Positions 1 to 8,477 of a stretch of 64,000 bases of DNA are shown here, piece by piece. The first letter of the stretch is position 1. Each line of letters starts with the position of its first letter. The stretch is from an uncultured Eubacterium sp. Lineage in GTDB: Bacteria > Bacillota > Clostridia > Lachnospirales > Lachnospiraceae. The notes beneath the pieces were generated by a model. The model saw only the letters and a list, made by a program, of their open reading frames with translations. It searched no databases and was not told where the DNA came from. The position numbers were made by a program, and so were the translations under genes. The stretch covers positions 20,876-84,875 of the forward strand of contig CAJTZN010000010.1 of NCBI GenBank assembly GCA_910584065.1, in the 5' to 3' direction.

Positions 1-7
1 TGCCTTC

Positions 8-220
8 CTACGTTTTTACACCGCTTGCCACCCCTTTCCCATTCTGCTTTTCCTTTCGCCTCACGTTGACATACAGTCTGCGAAATCTGGCATCTCCGTC
101 ACATGACTTGAAAGTCGATATGTTCTCCACTTCATATCTGGAATCTCTCTCCATGCCTTTCAAGAACCAGCGGAGTTCCTTTTTGGTTCCCTGTAATCGG
201 ATTTTTAACACATATCTCAT
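8..220 (-). CDS. small conserved protein, DUF3970-like
   Basis: This encodes a 70-residue basic protein with no membrane segment. The pattern of a beta strand (RYVLKIRLQGTKKEL), a short helix with the motif MERDSRYEV, and a closing strand (RRLYVNVRRK) resembles the small DUF3970-type proteins of Firmicutes, whose role is unknown. The ATG lies directly after an AAAGGGG run, so the ribosome site is unusually close to the start. The gene sits at the window edge, downstream of the ppdK terminator, so it is probably transcribed separately. The family assignment comes from motif memory only. Confidence 0.5.
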   Translation of the reverse strand: MRYVLKIRLQGTKKELRWFLKGMERDSRYEVENISTFKSCDGDARFRRLYVNVRRKEKQNGKGVASGVKT

Positions 221-296
221 CCCCTTTCTAATTTTTCAAGCAGTCATTTGCAATCCGCAATTCGTGTTACACACGCATTTACTTGTAGCGAACGCA

Positions 297-347
297 AAAA
301 AGGAGCTAAACAATATTCCCTTTCGGGTTTACTGTTTAGCCCCTTTT
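297..347 (-). terminator. terminator downstream of ppdK
   Basis: Inverted repeat arms at 297-312 and 333-347 (AAAAGGAGCTAAACA against TGTTTAGCCCCTTTT) form a stem of about 15 bp with one mismatch. Read on the minus strand it ends in a run of six T. It lies about 130 bases after the ppdK stop codon, in the right direction to end that transcript. Confidence 0.7.
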
Positions 348-480
348 GTAGACTAAATATAAAGTTCAACTATTAAATCTTGATACTTATTACATTTTCG
401 GTACTTTGGACTTTGTCTAAGGAAATCCCTCTCATCGTCCACCGTTACTGTAATTGTCATCAAGTGAATTGAATCTTCAA

Positions 481-3114
481 TTATTTCCCTCCATTGGCAA
501 TCGCCGCCTGTGCTGCCGCCAACCGTGCAATTGGTACACGGAACGGTGAACAGGATACATAATCCAAACCGATCTTATTACAGAACTCTACCGAAGACGG
601 ATCTCCGCCGTGCTCGCCGCAGATACCACAGTGAAGCGCGCTGTTTTCCGGCTTGCCAAGCTTCAATGCTGTCTCCATCAGCTTGCCAACACCCGTCTGA
701 TCCAGTTTCGCAAATGGATCGTTCTCAAAGATCTTAGCGTCATAATAAGCATCCAGGAACTTGCCGGCGTCATCACGGGAGAATCCGAATGTCATCTGCG
801 TCAGGTCGTTTGTACCGAAGCAGAAGAAGTCAGCTTCCTTCGCGATCTCATCCGCTGTCAGGGCAGCACGAGGAATCTCGATCATCGTACCAACCTCATA
901 CTGGAGGCTGCTGCCTGCTGCTGCGATTTCCGCGTCTGCGGTCTCAACAACGAATTTCTTCACATATTTCAATTCCTTTACATCACCGATCAATGGAATC
1001 ATGATCTCCGGTTTTACGGTCCAGTCTGCATGTGCCTTCTGAACGTTGATCGCTGCGCGGATGACAGCTTTTGTCTGCATTTTTGCAATTTCAGGATATG
1101 TCACGGCAAGACGGCATCCACGGTGTCCCATCATCGGGTTGAACTCATGCAGGGAAGCGATGAGCGCCTTGATGTCTTCTACCGATTTGCCCTGTGCGTC
1201 AGCCAGCTTCTTGATGTCAGCCTCTTCGGTTGGAACAAATTCATGCAGAGGCGGATCCAGGAAACGAATCGTAACCGGATTTCCTTCCAAAGCCTCGTAA
1301 AGCGCCTCGAAGTCACTCTGCTGATATGGGAGGATCTTGTCGAGAGCAGCTTCTCTCTCTTCTACCGTATCAGCACAGATCATCTCACGGAATGCAGCGA
1401 TCCTGTCCTCTTCAAAGAACATGTGCTCCGTACGGCAAAGACCGATACCTTCAGCGCCAAGCTCGCGGGCTTTCTTTGCGTCAGCCGGCGTATCGGCATT
1501 TGTGCGGACTTTCATCGTGCGGTACTTGTCTGCCCAGTCCATGATACGGCCGAACTCACCGGCGATCGTCGCATCTACGGTCGGGATGATGCCATCGTAA
1601 ATATTTCCGGTAGAACCGTCGATGGAAATGGAATCTCCTTCGTGGAACTCTTTCCCGCCTAATGTAAATTTCTTGTTTTCCTCATCCATGTTAATGTCAC
1701 CGCAGCCGGATACGCAGCATGTTCCCATACCACGGGCTACAACGGCTGCATGGCTCGTCATACCGCCGCGGACAGTCAGGATACCCTGAGAAGCCTTCAT
1801 ACCGGTAATGTCTTCCGGAGAAGTCTCAAGACGAACGAGAACGACTTTCTCGCCGCGGGCATTCCACTCTACCGCGTCTTCTGCTGTAAATACGATCTTA
1901 CCGCAGGCTGCTCCCGGAGAAGCACCGAGTGCTTTTGCCATCGGCGTCGCCTGTTTCAGGGCGGCAGCGTCGAACTGCGGATGGAGAAGCGTATCCAGGT
2001 TACGCGGATCGATCATGACAACCGCTTCTTCCTCTGTTCTCATTCCCTCGTCTACGAGGTCGCAGGCAATTTTAAGAGCCGCCTGTGCTGTTCTCTTTCC
2101 GTTACGTGTCTGGAGCATGTACAGTTTCTTGTTCTCAACTGTGAACTCCATATCCTGCATATCTCTGTAGTGGTTTTCCAGTGTGGAACAAACATCTTTG
2201 AACTGCGCGAATGCCTCTGGGAACTCCTGCTCCATCTGTGCGATCGGCATCGGTGTACGAACACCGGCAACCACGTCCTCGCCCTGCGCGTTCTTCAGGA
2301 ACTCACCCATCAGCTTTCTCTCGCCGGTAGCCGGGTCACGGGTAAAGGCAACACCAGTACCGCAGTCATCGCCCATGTTACCAAATGCCATGGACTGAAC
2401 GTTTACTGCTGTACCCCATGAATACGGGATATCGTTATCACGACGGTATACGTTGGCACGAGGGTTGTCCCACGAACGGAATACGGCTTTGATCGCGCCC
2501 ATCAGCTGCTCTTTCGGATCATCCGGGAAATCAGCGCCGATTTTCTCTTTGTACTCTGCCTTAAACTGGTTTGCCAGTTCTTTTAAGTCGTCAGCCGTCA
2601 GTTCCACATCCTGCTGTACACCGCGGTCAGCTTTCATCTTATCGATCAGTTCTTCGAAATATTTTTTTCCGACTTCCATTACGACATCGGAATACATCTG
2701 AATAAATCTTCTGTAGCAGTCCCAAGCCCAGCGCGGGTTGTTTGACTTCTCTGCAATAACTTCTACTACTGTCTCATTCAGTCCGAGGTTCAGAATCGTA
2801 TCCATCATTCCCGGCATGGATGCACGGGCACCGGAACGAACCGAAACGAGGAGCGGGTTCTCCTTGTCACCAAATTTTTTACCTGTAATCTCTTCCATCT
2901 TTACGATGTACTCGTTTATCTGACCCTGAATCTCATCATTGATCTCACGGCCGTCTTCATAGTACTGCGTACAAGCCTCTGTCGTGATCGTAAATCCCTG
3001 CGGTACCGGAAGACCGAGCGAGGTCATCTCGGCAAGGTTCGCGCCTTTACCACCCAAAAGCTCACGCATGTTGGCATTTCCTTCACTGAATAAATAAACC
3101 CATTTGTTTGCCAT
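481..3114 (-). CDS. ppdK: pyruvate, phosphate dikinase
   Basis: Pyruvate,phosphate dikinase reversibly converts pyruvate, ATP and Pi to phosphoenolpyruvate, AMP and PPi in the cytoplasm. The 877 residues are full length. The N-terminal nucleotide-binding domain begins GGKGANLAEM (residues 21-30). The swivelling phosphohistidine domain carries GGMTSHAAVVARG with the catalytic histidine at 455, the same number as in Clostridium symbiosum. The C-terminal TIM-barrel domain ends with GICGEHGG, whose active-site cysteine is at about 832. The start has a clear AGGAGG ribosome site. It is a single-gene unit with its own promoter and terminator. In clostridia the enzyme usually runs in the pyruvate and ATP-forming direction beside, or in place of, pyruvate kinase. 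Confidence 0.98.
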   Translation of the reverse strand: MANKWVYLFSEGNANMRELLGGKGANLAEMTSLGLPVPQGFTITTEACTQYYEDGREINDEIQGQINEYIVKMEEITGKKFGDKENPLLVSVRSGARASMPGMMDTILNLGLNETVVEVIAEKSNNPRWAWDCYRRFIQMYSDVVMEVGKKYFEELIDKMKADRGVQQDVELTADDLKELANQFKAEYKEKIGADFPDDPKEQLMGAIKAVFRSWDNPRANVYRRDNDIPYSWGTAVNVQSMAFGNMGDDCGTGVAFTRDPATGERKLMGEFLKNAQGEDVVAGVRTPMPIAQMEQEFPEAFAQFKDVCSTLENHYRDMQDMEFTVENKKLYMLQTRNGKRTAQAALKIACDLVDEGMRTEEEAVVMIDPRNLDTLLHPQFDAAALKQATPMAKALGASPGAACGKIVFTAEDAVEWNARGEKVVLVRLETSPEDITGMKASQGILTVRGGMTSHAAVVARGMGTCCVSGCGDINMDEENKKFTLGGKEFHEGDSISIDGSTGNIYDGIIPTVDATIAGEFGRIMDWADKYRTMKVRTNADTPADAKKARELGAEGIGLCRTEHMFFEEDRIAAFREMICADTVEEREAALDKILPYQQSDFEALYEALEGNPVTIRFLDPPLHEFVPTEEADIKKLADAQGKSVEDIKALIASLHEFNPMMGHRGCRLAVTYPEIAKMQTKAVIRAAINVQKAHADWTVKPEIMIPLIGDVKELKYVKKFVVETADAEIAAAGSSLQYEVGTMIEIPRAALTADEIAKEADFFCFGTNDLTQMTFGFSRDDAGKFLDAYYDAKIFENDPFAKLDQTGVGKLMETALKLGKPENSALHCGICGEHGGDPSSVEFCNKIGLDYVSCSPFRVPIARLAAAQAAIANGGK

Positions 3115-3190
3115 GTCTATAAATTCCTCCTATATAATATAGTATTGTGATTTTGACCTTCAAAATTGCATTTGAATGGTCGCTGTGAAT

Positions 3191-3196
3191 ATTATA
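3191..3196 (-). promoter_or_regulatory. extended -10 promoter of ppdK
   Basis: On the minus strand TATAAT is preceded by TGT, giving an extended -10 (TGTTATAAT). No good -35 is visible 17 bases upstream. It would give a leader of about 70 bases ahead of the ppdK start. Confidence 0.45.
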
Positions 3197-3291
3197 ACAC
3201 AACCCATACCGAAAGATAAAGCACTTTTTTACCAAATAAACCTTTTTTTAGCGGTTTTCACAAAAATTGTCAGTATTCATTGTCTATTTTA

Positions 3292-4167
3292 TTATATTTT
3301 AAGTTCCAAAATAGGAAAAGTGCATGTAATCTTTGCGGGTTCCCCATAGGCCTCGCGTATATCCATACTTGCGGAATGCCTTCTCAATGTCAAGATCTTC
3401 TTCATAGTCGGCGCGATCTTCTTATGGACCGAAAAAGTCTTACTCTTTGTAATCTTTCTTCCCGACATGCCGTGGGCAAAATCCCACACCTTTACGCGGA
3501 TCGTCGTCATATATTTTCCTGACTTGCGGTGATCATATTCTGTTTTTTTATTTTGGTAGATCCGCTTCCACCGATGCTCGTAACTTTCGTTTTCGTGTCC
3601 GTAGTAATCGGCGTACCGGCTGTATGATGCGGTATTTCCCTCGATCGTCACACCTTTTTTTACTGCATATGCCAGAATCCCATAGTGATAGCACATGCCG
3701 TTTTTCACTTTGGGCACAGTCAGTTTTGTGTTCTTTTCACCGCGCAGCACCTTGTACTTTTTCAGCTTTCCTTTGCGCCATTCATTTTTCGTCTCCGAAC
3801 GGTAAATGATGTATCCGTCCGCGCCCCTTCTACGCTGGAAAACGTAATATGAATCCCTTTTTCATCCGCGGCTGCTGTATGTAAAACCGGTGCTGCCAGT
3901 TTGGGGGCGTAACTCGGTGCCGGGCTCGCGCTCAAGGAAGGATATTCCGTCGGTTTGGGGCTTGTAGAGGGATTTCCGGTCGGTTTCGGCACCATCGTCG
4001 GTTCCGGCAGTTTTGTTGGTGCCGGTGTGATAGGCGCGGTTCTCTCCGTTGTTTCAGCTGGTTCTGGCTGTCCTCTCTTTTCTGCCGCTTTTGTTGGAAT
4101 TTGAAATACCTGCTATAGTCAGGGCGGCAATAAGATACATGCAAATACATTTTTTCAATCGTTTCAT
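3292..4167 (-). pseudogene. frameshifted secreted protein with Pro/Thr linker
   Basis: Three reading frames must be joined to recover one protein. An ATG at 4167 with a GGAGAGGAAG ribosome site opens a signal peptide (MKRLKKCICMYLIAALTIAG). A change of frame near 4086-4095, at an AAAA run, leads to a Pro/Thr-rich linker (PITPAPTKLPEPT and on). A second change at the GGGG run 3824-3827 leads from a strand ending FSSVEGA into GYIIYRSETKNEW, which reads like a fibronectin type III domain, and on to the stop at 3292. As read, translation stops soon after the signal peptide. The linker resembles those of two other secreted proteins in this window. Real decay, or indel errors at short homopolymers, are both possible. 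Confidence 0.75.
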
Positions 4168-4232
4168 CTTCCTCTCCATTCTGGAACGCTACATAATATG
4201 TAAATACTGAGACGTTTCCATCGCAAAATTGA

Positions 4233-4718
4233 TTATTTCCCACGCCTTCTGATCATAGACACATTCTCTTTTCTGTATCCCTGTAAATGTGAATCCATAC
4301 TCCATATCATGATGCTGCCAACTGCGGGAGTTTCTTCTATGTAATGGTGATACGCATACACAATCGACATGTCGCCGATACCTATCTCCCTTGTAGCAAA
4401 CTCCTCTATATTATCTGCTAAATACAATAACTCTTCGTTCGTATTTTTTACTCCATACAACTGCCAGGGAGCTTCTCCATTCGCAGTCTTTCTTAGAAAT
4501 TCTCCGAATCTCCCAGCTATTTCTCTGCGCTTATTCCCATTTGCTATATGCGCAATGTGATTGCCGGTTTCTATTATTGTTGCCGCTGGCATGATCAGAA
4601 TATCTCCCGCTTCCAGAGTTCGTTTCCACTGCTCCTTCACCTTTTGAACATCCTCACACATATGGGGAACCTCTAACAGGTTTAACATCACAGAGGTATC
4701 AATAAATTTAACATTCAT
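4233..4718 (-). CDS. PIN-domain nuclease, partner of ATPase
   Basis: This 161-residue cytoplasmic protein has the four spaced acidic residues of PIN-fold ribonucleases: D7 (KFIDTSVMLNLL), E50 (MPAATIIETGNHI), D116 (IGIGDMSIVYAY) and D142 (IWSMDSHLQGY). PIN proteins cut RNA using Mg or Mn ions bound by these acids, and many are toxins. The start codon lies only three bases after the stop of the ABC-type ATPase gene, so the two are almost certainly translated together. No small antitoxin gene lies beside it, so the ATPase may be the regulator. The PIN call rests on residue pattern alone. Confidence 0.75.
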   Translation of the reverse strand: MNVKFIDTSVMLNLLEVPHMCEDVQKVKEQWKRTLEAGDILIMPAATIIETGNHIAHIANGNKRREIAGRFGEFLRKTANGEAPWQLYGVKNTNEELLYLADNIEEFATREIGIGDMSIVYAYHHYIEETPAVGSIMIWSMDSHLQGYRKENVSMIRRRGK

Positions 4719-4721
4719 AAA

Positions 4722-5993
4722 CTACACCCCCAGCCAGGAATAATCTTTTTTCTGTTTTTCTTCCTTCAATGCAGCCAGCAGGCTTTCATCAATCATAGCA
4801 TTGCCCAACCCACCTGCAGCCAGCATAGCCGGGAAATTATCAATATCGACAAAAGAGATGATTTTACTTCCTCCCTTTTCTTTGTCCCGATAAACAACAG
4901 ATACTCCGACCAGTTCATTCTTTTTATAGGAATCCATCAAAGTAGCATTATGTGTAGTGATCACAAGATCGATCTGACGCTTTTTCCCAATTTTTATCAA
5001 CTGTTCAATAAGCTTATATACTCTTGCCGGATGAATGCCATTATCAATTTCTTCTATTAAGACCATGCTGCCTGGATCACTCATCAAGACAGCCGCCAAC
5101 ACAGCAATGCAGCGCAATGTACCATCTGACAATTGTCTCGCATCGACGCGATTGATCGAATTATAACTTTTCTCTCTTAAAGCAAATATCACATCTCCAA
5201 TTTTTGTCTCAATAAATTCAATATCTATCACATCATTCTCGGGAAGGCTTCTGACAATATCCAGCAGCATCTCCTTGCTATTCCGATCTTTACACATTTC
5301 GTTTAGAACTGCAGATAGGTTATCGCAATTCATTCTTAATTCAACATCTGAGATTCTTACATAATCTCGAATTTCAGAAGGGATTGGATTTAGAATCTTA
5401 ATATTTTTCAAATGTTTCACAACTCGTTCCATTAGATCAACGTATACACGTTCATCCTCCGTATCTCTAGCTATTTTATTGATGATCTGAGGTAAAATGG
5501 CAGAAGAACGAACACAGATCGTATCAGGATCATTTCCCTTCCTCCCGTTTTTGTATTGAACTTTTATTTCTGCCCTTTCTTTCTCTACAGGCTTCGTTTT
5601 AAATAATTTATTTGTTTTTGGCCCAAGTGTATTTGTCTTTACCAGATATAATCCTTCTTCATCAATCACAACATGACCATTAACTCCTACTTTCATCTCA
5701 TACAAAAGGTCGTTATTCTCGTCCAAGTCAATCAAACATCCTAATTTAAAGGCACTTGTTTTAAATCTGGCACAGCCATGACTGCCTCCCCTTACAATAG
5801 TTCCTGTATTTTTTGTTCCATCAAGTATTGTGCCCAGATCCATTCCTGTAGAAGCCATTGCCAATATTGCAATTGCCTCTATTGCATTACTTTTCCCTGA
5901 TGAATTAGTGCCAATAAGAGTTGTCAGGGTTTCTATATTAAGTTCCGCCCTTTCAAAGCTCTTAAAATTTTCAAATATAAAACTTTTGATCAC
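4722..5993 (-). CDS. AAA_21-type (SMC/ABC-like) ATPase
   Basis: This 423-residue ATPase has one ABC-type head. Walker A is GTNSSGKS (28-35), the signature is LSDGT (288-292), Walker B is VLIEEID (311-317) with a following NGIHP, and the switch histidine is H348 (TTHNATLMD). The insert between the Walker motifs, about residues 50-280, is not a long coiled coil. The C terminus has no Toprim or other nuclease motif, unlike OLD or GajA proteins. Translation starts at GTG with an AGGGGG ribosome site ten bases upstream. It is followed three bases later by the PIN gene. ATPases of this class often control a nuclease partner in phage defence or toxin-antitoxin units. That role is inferred here. Confidence 0.82.
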   Translation of the reverse strand: MIKSFIFENFKSFERAELNIETLTTLIGTNSSGKSNAIEAIAILAMASTGMDLGTILDGTKNTGTIVRGGSHGCARFKTSAFKLGCLIDLDENNDLLYEMKVGVNGHVVIDEEGLYLVKTNTLGPKTNKLFKTKPVEKERAEIKVQYKNGRKGNDPDTICVRSSAILPQIINKIARDTEDERVYVDLMERVVKHLKNIKILNPIPSEIRDYVRISDVELRMNCDNLSAVLNEMCKDRNSKEMLLDIVRSLPENDVIDIEFIETKIGDVIFALREKSYNSINRVDARQLSDGTLRCIAVLAAVLMSDPGSMVLIEEIDNGIHPARVYKLIEQLIKIGKKRQIDLVITTHNATLMDSYKKNELVGVSVVYRDKEKGGSKIISFVDIDNFPAMLAAGGLGNAMIDESLLAALKEEKQKKDYSWLGV

Positions 5994-6078
5994 TCTTACA
6001 CAGCCCCCTAACTCAAAAGGGATATCAAAGGAATCCTCTTTCCTTGATACCCCTTTTTACTGCTATTACAACGTTTGC

Positions 6079-6825
6079 TTAATAATTTACGATCTTGCCA
6101 AAGTCGGCTTTTAAGGATGCTCCGCCTACAAGGCCGCCGTCGATATCCGGTTTTGTAAAGAGTTCTGCCGCATTTCCCGCGTTGACCGAGCCGCCGTACT
6201 GGATGCGTATTTCGGAGGCGGTTGCCTCGTCGTATACTTCCGCGATACAGTCGCGAATCGCTTTGCACACTTCTTCCGCCTGATCGGAAGTCGCTGTTTC
6301 GCCGGTGCCGATCGCCCAGATCGGCTCGTAGGCGATCACGGCGTTCTTTGCCTGGTCGGCTGTCACGTTTTGGAAGGCGATCTTGATCTGCATGCGGATC
6401 CAGTCGATGTAGATTCCCTGTTTTCTCTGTGTGAGGGATTCACCGCAGCAGATGATCGGGGTGATGCCGTGTTCAAAGGCTTTTAATACTTTTTTGTTTA
6501 CGGTTTCGTCAGTTTCTGCGAAGTATTCGCGGCGTTCGGAGTGGCCGATGATGACGTATTTCACGCCGGCATCCGTGAGCATGTCAGGGGCGATCTCACC
6601 GGTGTAGGCGCCGCTTTCCTCGTAGTACATGTTCTCAGCTCCGATTTGGATGTTTGTGCCTTTTGCTGCTTCGATGCAGGGGATGATGTCGATGGCTGGG
6701 ACGCAGAATACGACGTCGGCGTTTTCGGTTGCTACTAACGGTTTTAATTCATTGACAAGTGCTACTGCTTCACTTGGGGTTTTGTTCATTTTCCAGTTTC
6801 CTGCGATTATTTTTTTTCTTGACAT
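6079..6825 (-). CDS. tpiA: triosephosphate isomerase
   Basis: Triosephosphate isomerase interconverts dihydroxyacetone phosphate and glyceraldehyde 3-phosphate. The 248-residue protein has the usual length and all key residues: N10 and K12 (GNWKMNK), H95 (IIGHSERR), E167 (AYEPIWAIGTG) and the phosphate-binding YGGSV loop. The open frame runs much further upstream, through the 54-bp tandem repeat, but the true start is the ATG at 6825, which has an AAAGGAA ribosome site and begins MSRKKIIAGNWK. It is the last gene of the gap-pgk-tpiA run, 358 bases after pgk. Confidence 0.97.
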   Translation of the reverse strand: MSRKKIIAGNWKMNKTPSEAVALVNELKPLVATENADVVFCVPAIDIIPCIEAAKGTNIQIGAENMYYEESGAYTGEIAPDMLTDAGVKYVIIGHSERREYFAETDETVNKKVLKAFEHGITPIICCGESLTQRKQGIYIDWIRMQIKIAFQNVTADQAKNAVIAYEPIWAIGTGETATSDQAEEVCKAIRDCIAEVYDEATASEIRIQYGGSVNAGNAAELFTKPDIDGGLVGGASLKADFGKIVNY

Positions 6826-6945
6826 GTTGGGTTTCCTTTCTTTTTTTGAGGGTTTGCGGGCATTTGACTGCGCTTCGGGGTTGCGGGCTGCAGGCGGGTT
6901 TGGGAGTATGGGGACGGTTGGGCTCCGCGAAAGGGGGGGGCGCCC

Positions 6946-7103
6946 TTCTAGCATCCTGCTCCGCTTCGCTCCGCAGTCTGCACGCGGGCAGTCGCCTCCT
7001 TCTAGCATCCTGCTCCGCTTCGCTCCGCAGTCTGCACGCGGGCAGTCGCCTCCTTCTAGCATCCTGCTCCGCTTCGCTCCGCAGTCTGCACGCGGGCAGT
7101 CGC
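6946..7103. repeat. 54-bp tandem repeat, 2.9 copies
   Basis: Copies start at 6946, 7000 and 7054, each opening with TTCTAGCATCCTGCTCCGCT. They are identical except that the third lacks the last few bases. The unit is GC-rich and 54 bp long (18 codons), so it leaves an open frame on several strands without being a gene. The repeat fills the gap between pgk and tpiA and directly abuts a long hairpin at 7109-7169. Confidence 0.92.
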
Positions 7104-7108
7104 CCGCT

Positions 7109-7169
7109 AAAATCCAGGACAGAAGCAAGAAATGATGCGAGCATCATTTTTGTTTCTGTCCTGGATTTT
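7109..7169. other. long intergenic hairpin after pgk
   Basis: The arms AAAATCCAGGACAGAA (7109-7124) and TTCTGTCCTGGATTTT (7154-7169) are perfect complements. An inner pair AATGATGC/GCATCATT continues the stem to about 27 bp around a tiny loop. It sits 14 bases after the pgk stop. On the minus strand it is followed only by TTTT, so it could be a terminator or processing site, or the end of the repeat element next to it. Confidence 0.6.
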
Positions 7170-7183
7170 GAAGGGCTCGTTGC

Positions 7184-8380
7184 TTACGCGTTGTTCGCTG
7201 CCACTACGCCTGGGAGATCTTTGCCTTCCAAAAACTCCAGCGAAGCGCCGCCGCCTGTTGAGATATGGGTCATCTTGTCGCCAAAGCCGAGCTGGTTTAC
7301 GGCTGCTGCGCTGTCACCGCCGCCGATGATCGTCGTGGCGCCTTGCAGGTTCGCCATTGCCTCGGCTACGGCTACGGTTCCTTTGGCGAAGTTCGGCATT
7401 TCGAAGCATCCCATCGGGCCGTTCCATACGACGGTTTTGGCTCCGGCTATGGCTTCCGCAAACAATCTCTGTGTTTCCGGGCCGATGTCAAGGCCTTCCA
7501 TATCGGCCGGAATCTCTCCGCGTCCGACAATTTTTGTGTTGGCATCATTTGAGAAATCATCCGCCACGATCGTATCAATCGGAATCAAAAGCTTCACGCC
7601 TTTTTCCTCCGCTTTCTTTTCCATATCAAGAGCATACTGCTTGTAGTCTTCCTCAAGAAGAGATTTTCCGACTTCTTCGCCGTGCGCTGCCATAAATGTG
7701 TATGCCATACCGCCGCCGATGATCAATGTATCTACTTTATCCAAAAGATTCTCAATGACAGAAATCTTAGAAGAAACTTTAGCGCCGCCAAGAATGGCTA
7801 CAAACGGTCTTTCCGGGTTATTTACCGCATTCCCGAGGAAATCAATCTCTTTCTGCATCAAATAACCGACAACAGCCGTATCTACATATTTGGTAACGCC
7901 GACGTTAGAACAGTGCGCCCTGTGAGCCGTACCGAATGCGTCATTGACAAATACATCGGCGAGCGAAGCGAGGTCTTTTGAAAATGCGTCCTCGTTTTTC
8001 GTCTCTTCCGCACGATAACGCGTATTCTCGAGAAGCACAACATCTCCGTCCTTCATCGCGGAAACGGCTGCCTTCGCATTATCGCCCACGACATTGGCGT
8101 CAGCGGCAAATGTAACTTCCTGTCCGAGAAGTTCTGAGAGACGGGTTGCTACCGGAGCCAGTGAAAGTTCCGGCTTCGGCTCTCCTTTTGGCTTTCCGAG
8201 ATGGGAGCAGAGGATGACTTTTCCCCCGTCCGCGATCAGTTTCTTAATCGTCGGGAGCGCTGCCACCAGACGATTTTCGTCCGTGATCTTTCCGTCCTGC
8301 AACGGAACGTTAAAATCACAGCGAACCAGCACTCTCTGGCCCTTTACATTGATATCATCCACAGATTTTTTGTTTAACAT
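7184..8380 (-). CDS. pgk: phosphoglycerate kinase
   Basis: Phosphoglycerate kinase transfers phosphate from 1,3-bisphosphoglycerate to ADP. The 398-residue protein is full length, with the substrate-binding RCDFNVP near residue 20, SHLGKPKG near 60, the LLENTRY motif near 115, and the C-terminal nucleotide site (WNGPMGCFE and the TIIGGGDSAAA loop). It lies downstream of gap, separated by a hairpin that probably lowers read-through, and upstream of tpiA. Confidence 0.98.
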   Translation of the reverse strand: MLNKKSVDDINVKGQRVLVRCDFNVPLQDGKITDENRLVAALPTIKKLIADGGKVILCSHLGKPKGEPKPELSLAPVATRLSELLGQEVTFAADANVVGDNAKAAVSAMKDGDVVLLENTRYRAEETKNEDAFSKDLASLADVFVNDAFGTAHRAHCSNVGVTKYVDTAVVGYLMQKEIDFLGNAVNNPERPFVAILGGAKVSSKISVIENLLDKVDTLIIGGGMAYTFMAAHGEEVGKSLLEEDYKQYALDMEKKAEEKGVKLLIPIDTIVADDFSNDANTKIVGRGEIPADMEGLDIGPETQRLFAEAIAGAKTVVWNGPMGCFEMPNFAKGTVAVAEAMANLQGATTIIGGGDSAAAVNQLGFGDKMTHISTGGGASLEFLEGKDLPGVVAANNA

Positions 8381-8413
8381 TATGTTATCTCCTTCCTTTA
8401 AGCTTCATAGCAA

Positions 8414-8450
8414 AAACGGGTTCGGTCCCATTGACAGACCGGACCCGTTT
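8414..8450 (-). terminator. intercistronic terminator between gap and pgk
   Basis: The arms AAACGGGTTCGGTC (8414-8427) and GACCGGACCCGTTT (8437-8450) pair with one mismatch around a nine-base loop. Read on the minus strand the hairpin is followed by TTTTT. It lies 28 bases after the gap stop and ahead of pgk, so it could end most gap transcripts and let some run on. Confidence 0.75.
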
Positions 8451-8477
8451 GGGTTTCAATCAAATGCGAGTTTCAAA

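Noticed and set aside
610..1662. 350-codon plus-strand frame antisense to ppdK
   Set aside because: It lies wholly inside ppdK, has no ribosome site and no recognisable domain. It is a codon-bias shadow.
6946..7103. CRISPR array
   Set aside because: The units touch each other with no unique spacers and there are no cas genes.
6826..7128. A 100-codon N-terminal extension of TpiA through the 54-bp repeats
   Set aside because: The conserved TpiA N terminus starts at 6825 with its own ribosome site. The extension is open only because the repeat is 54 bp long and lacks stops.
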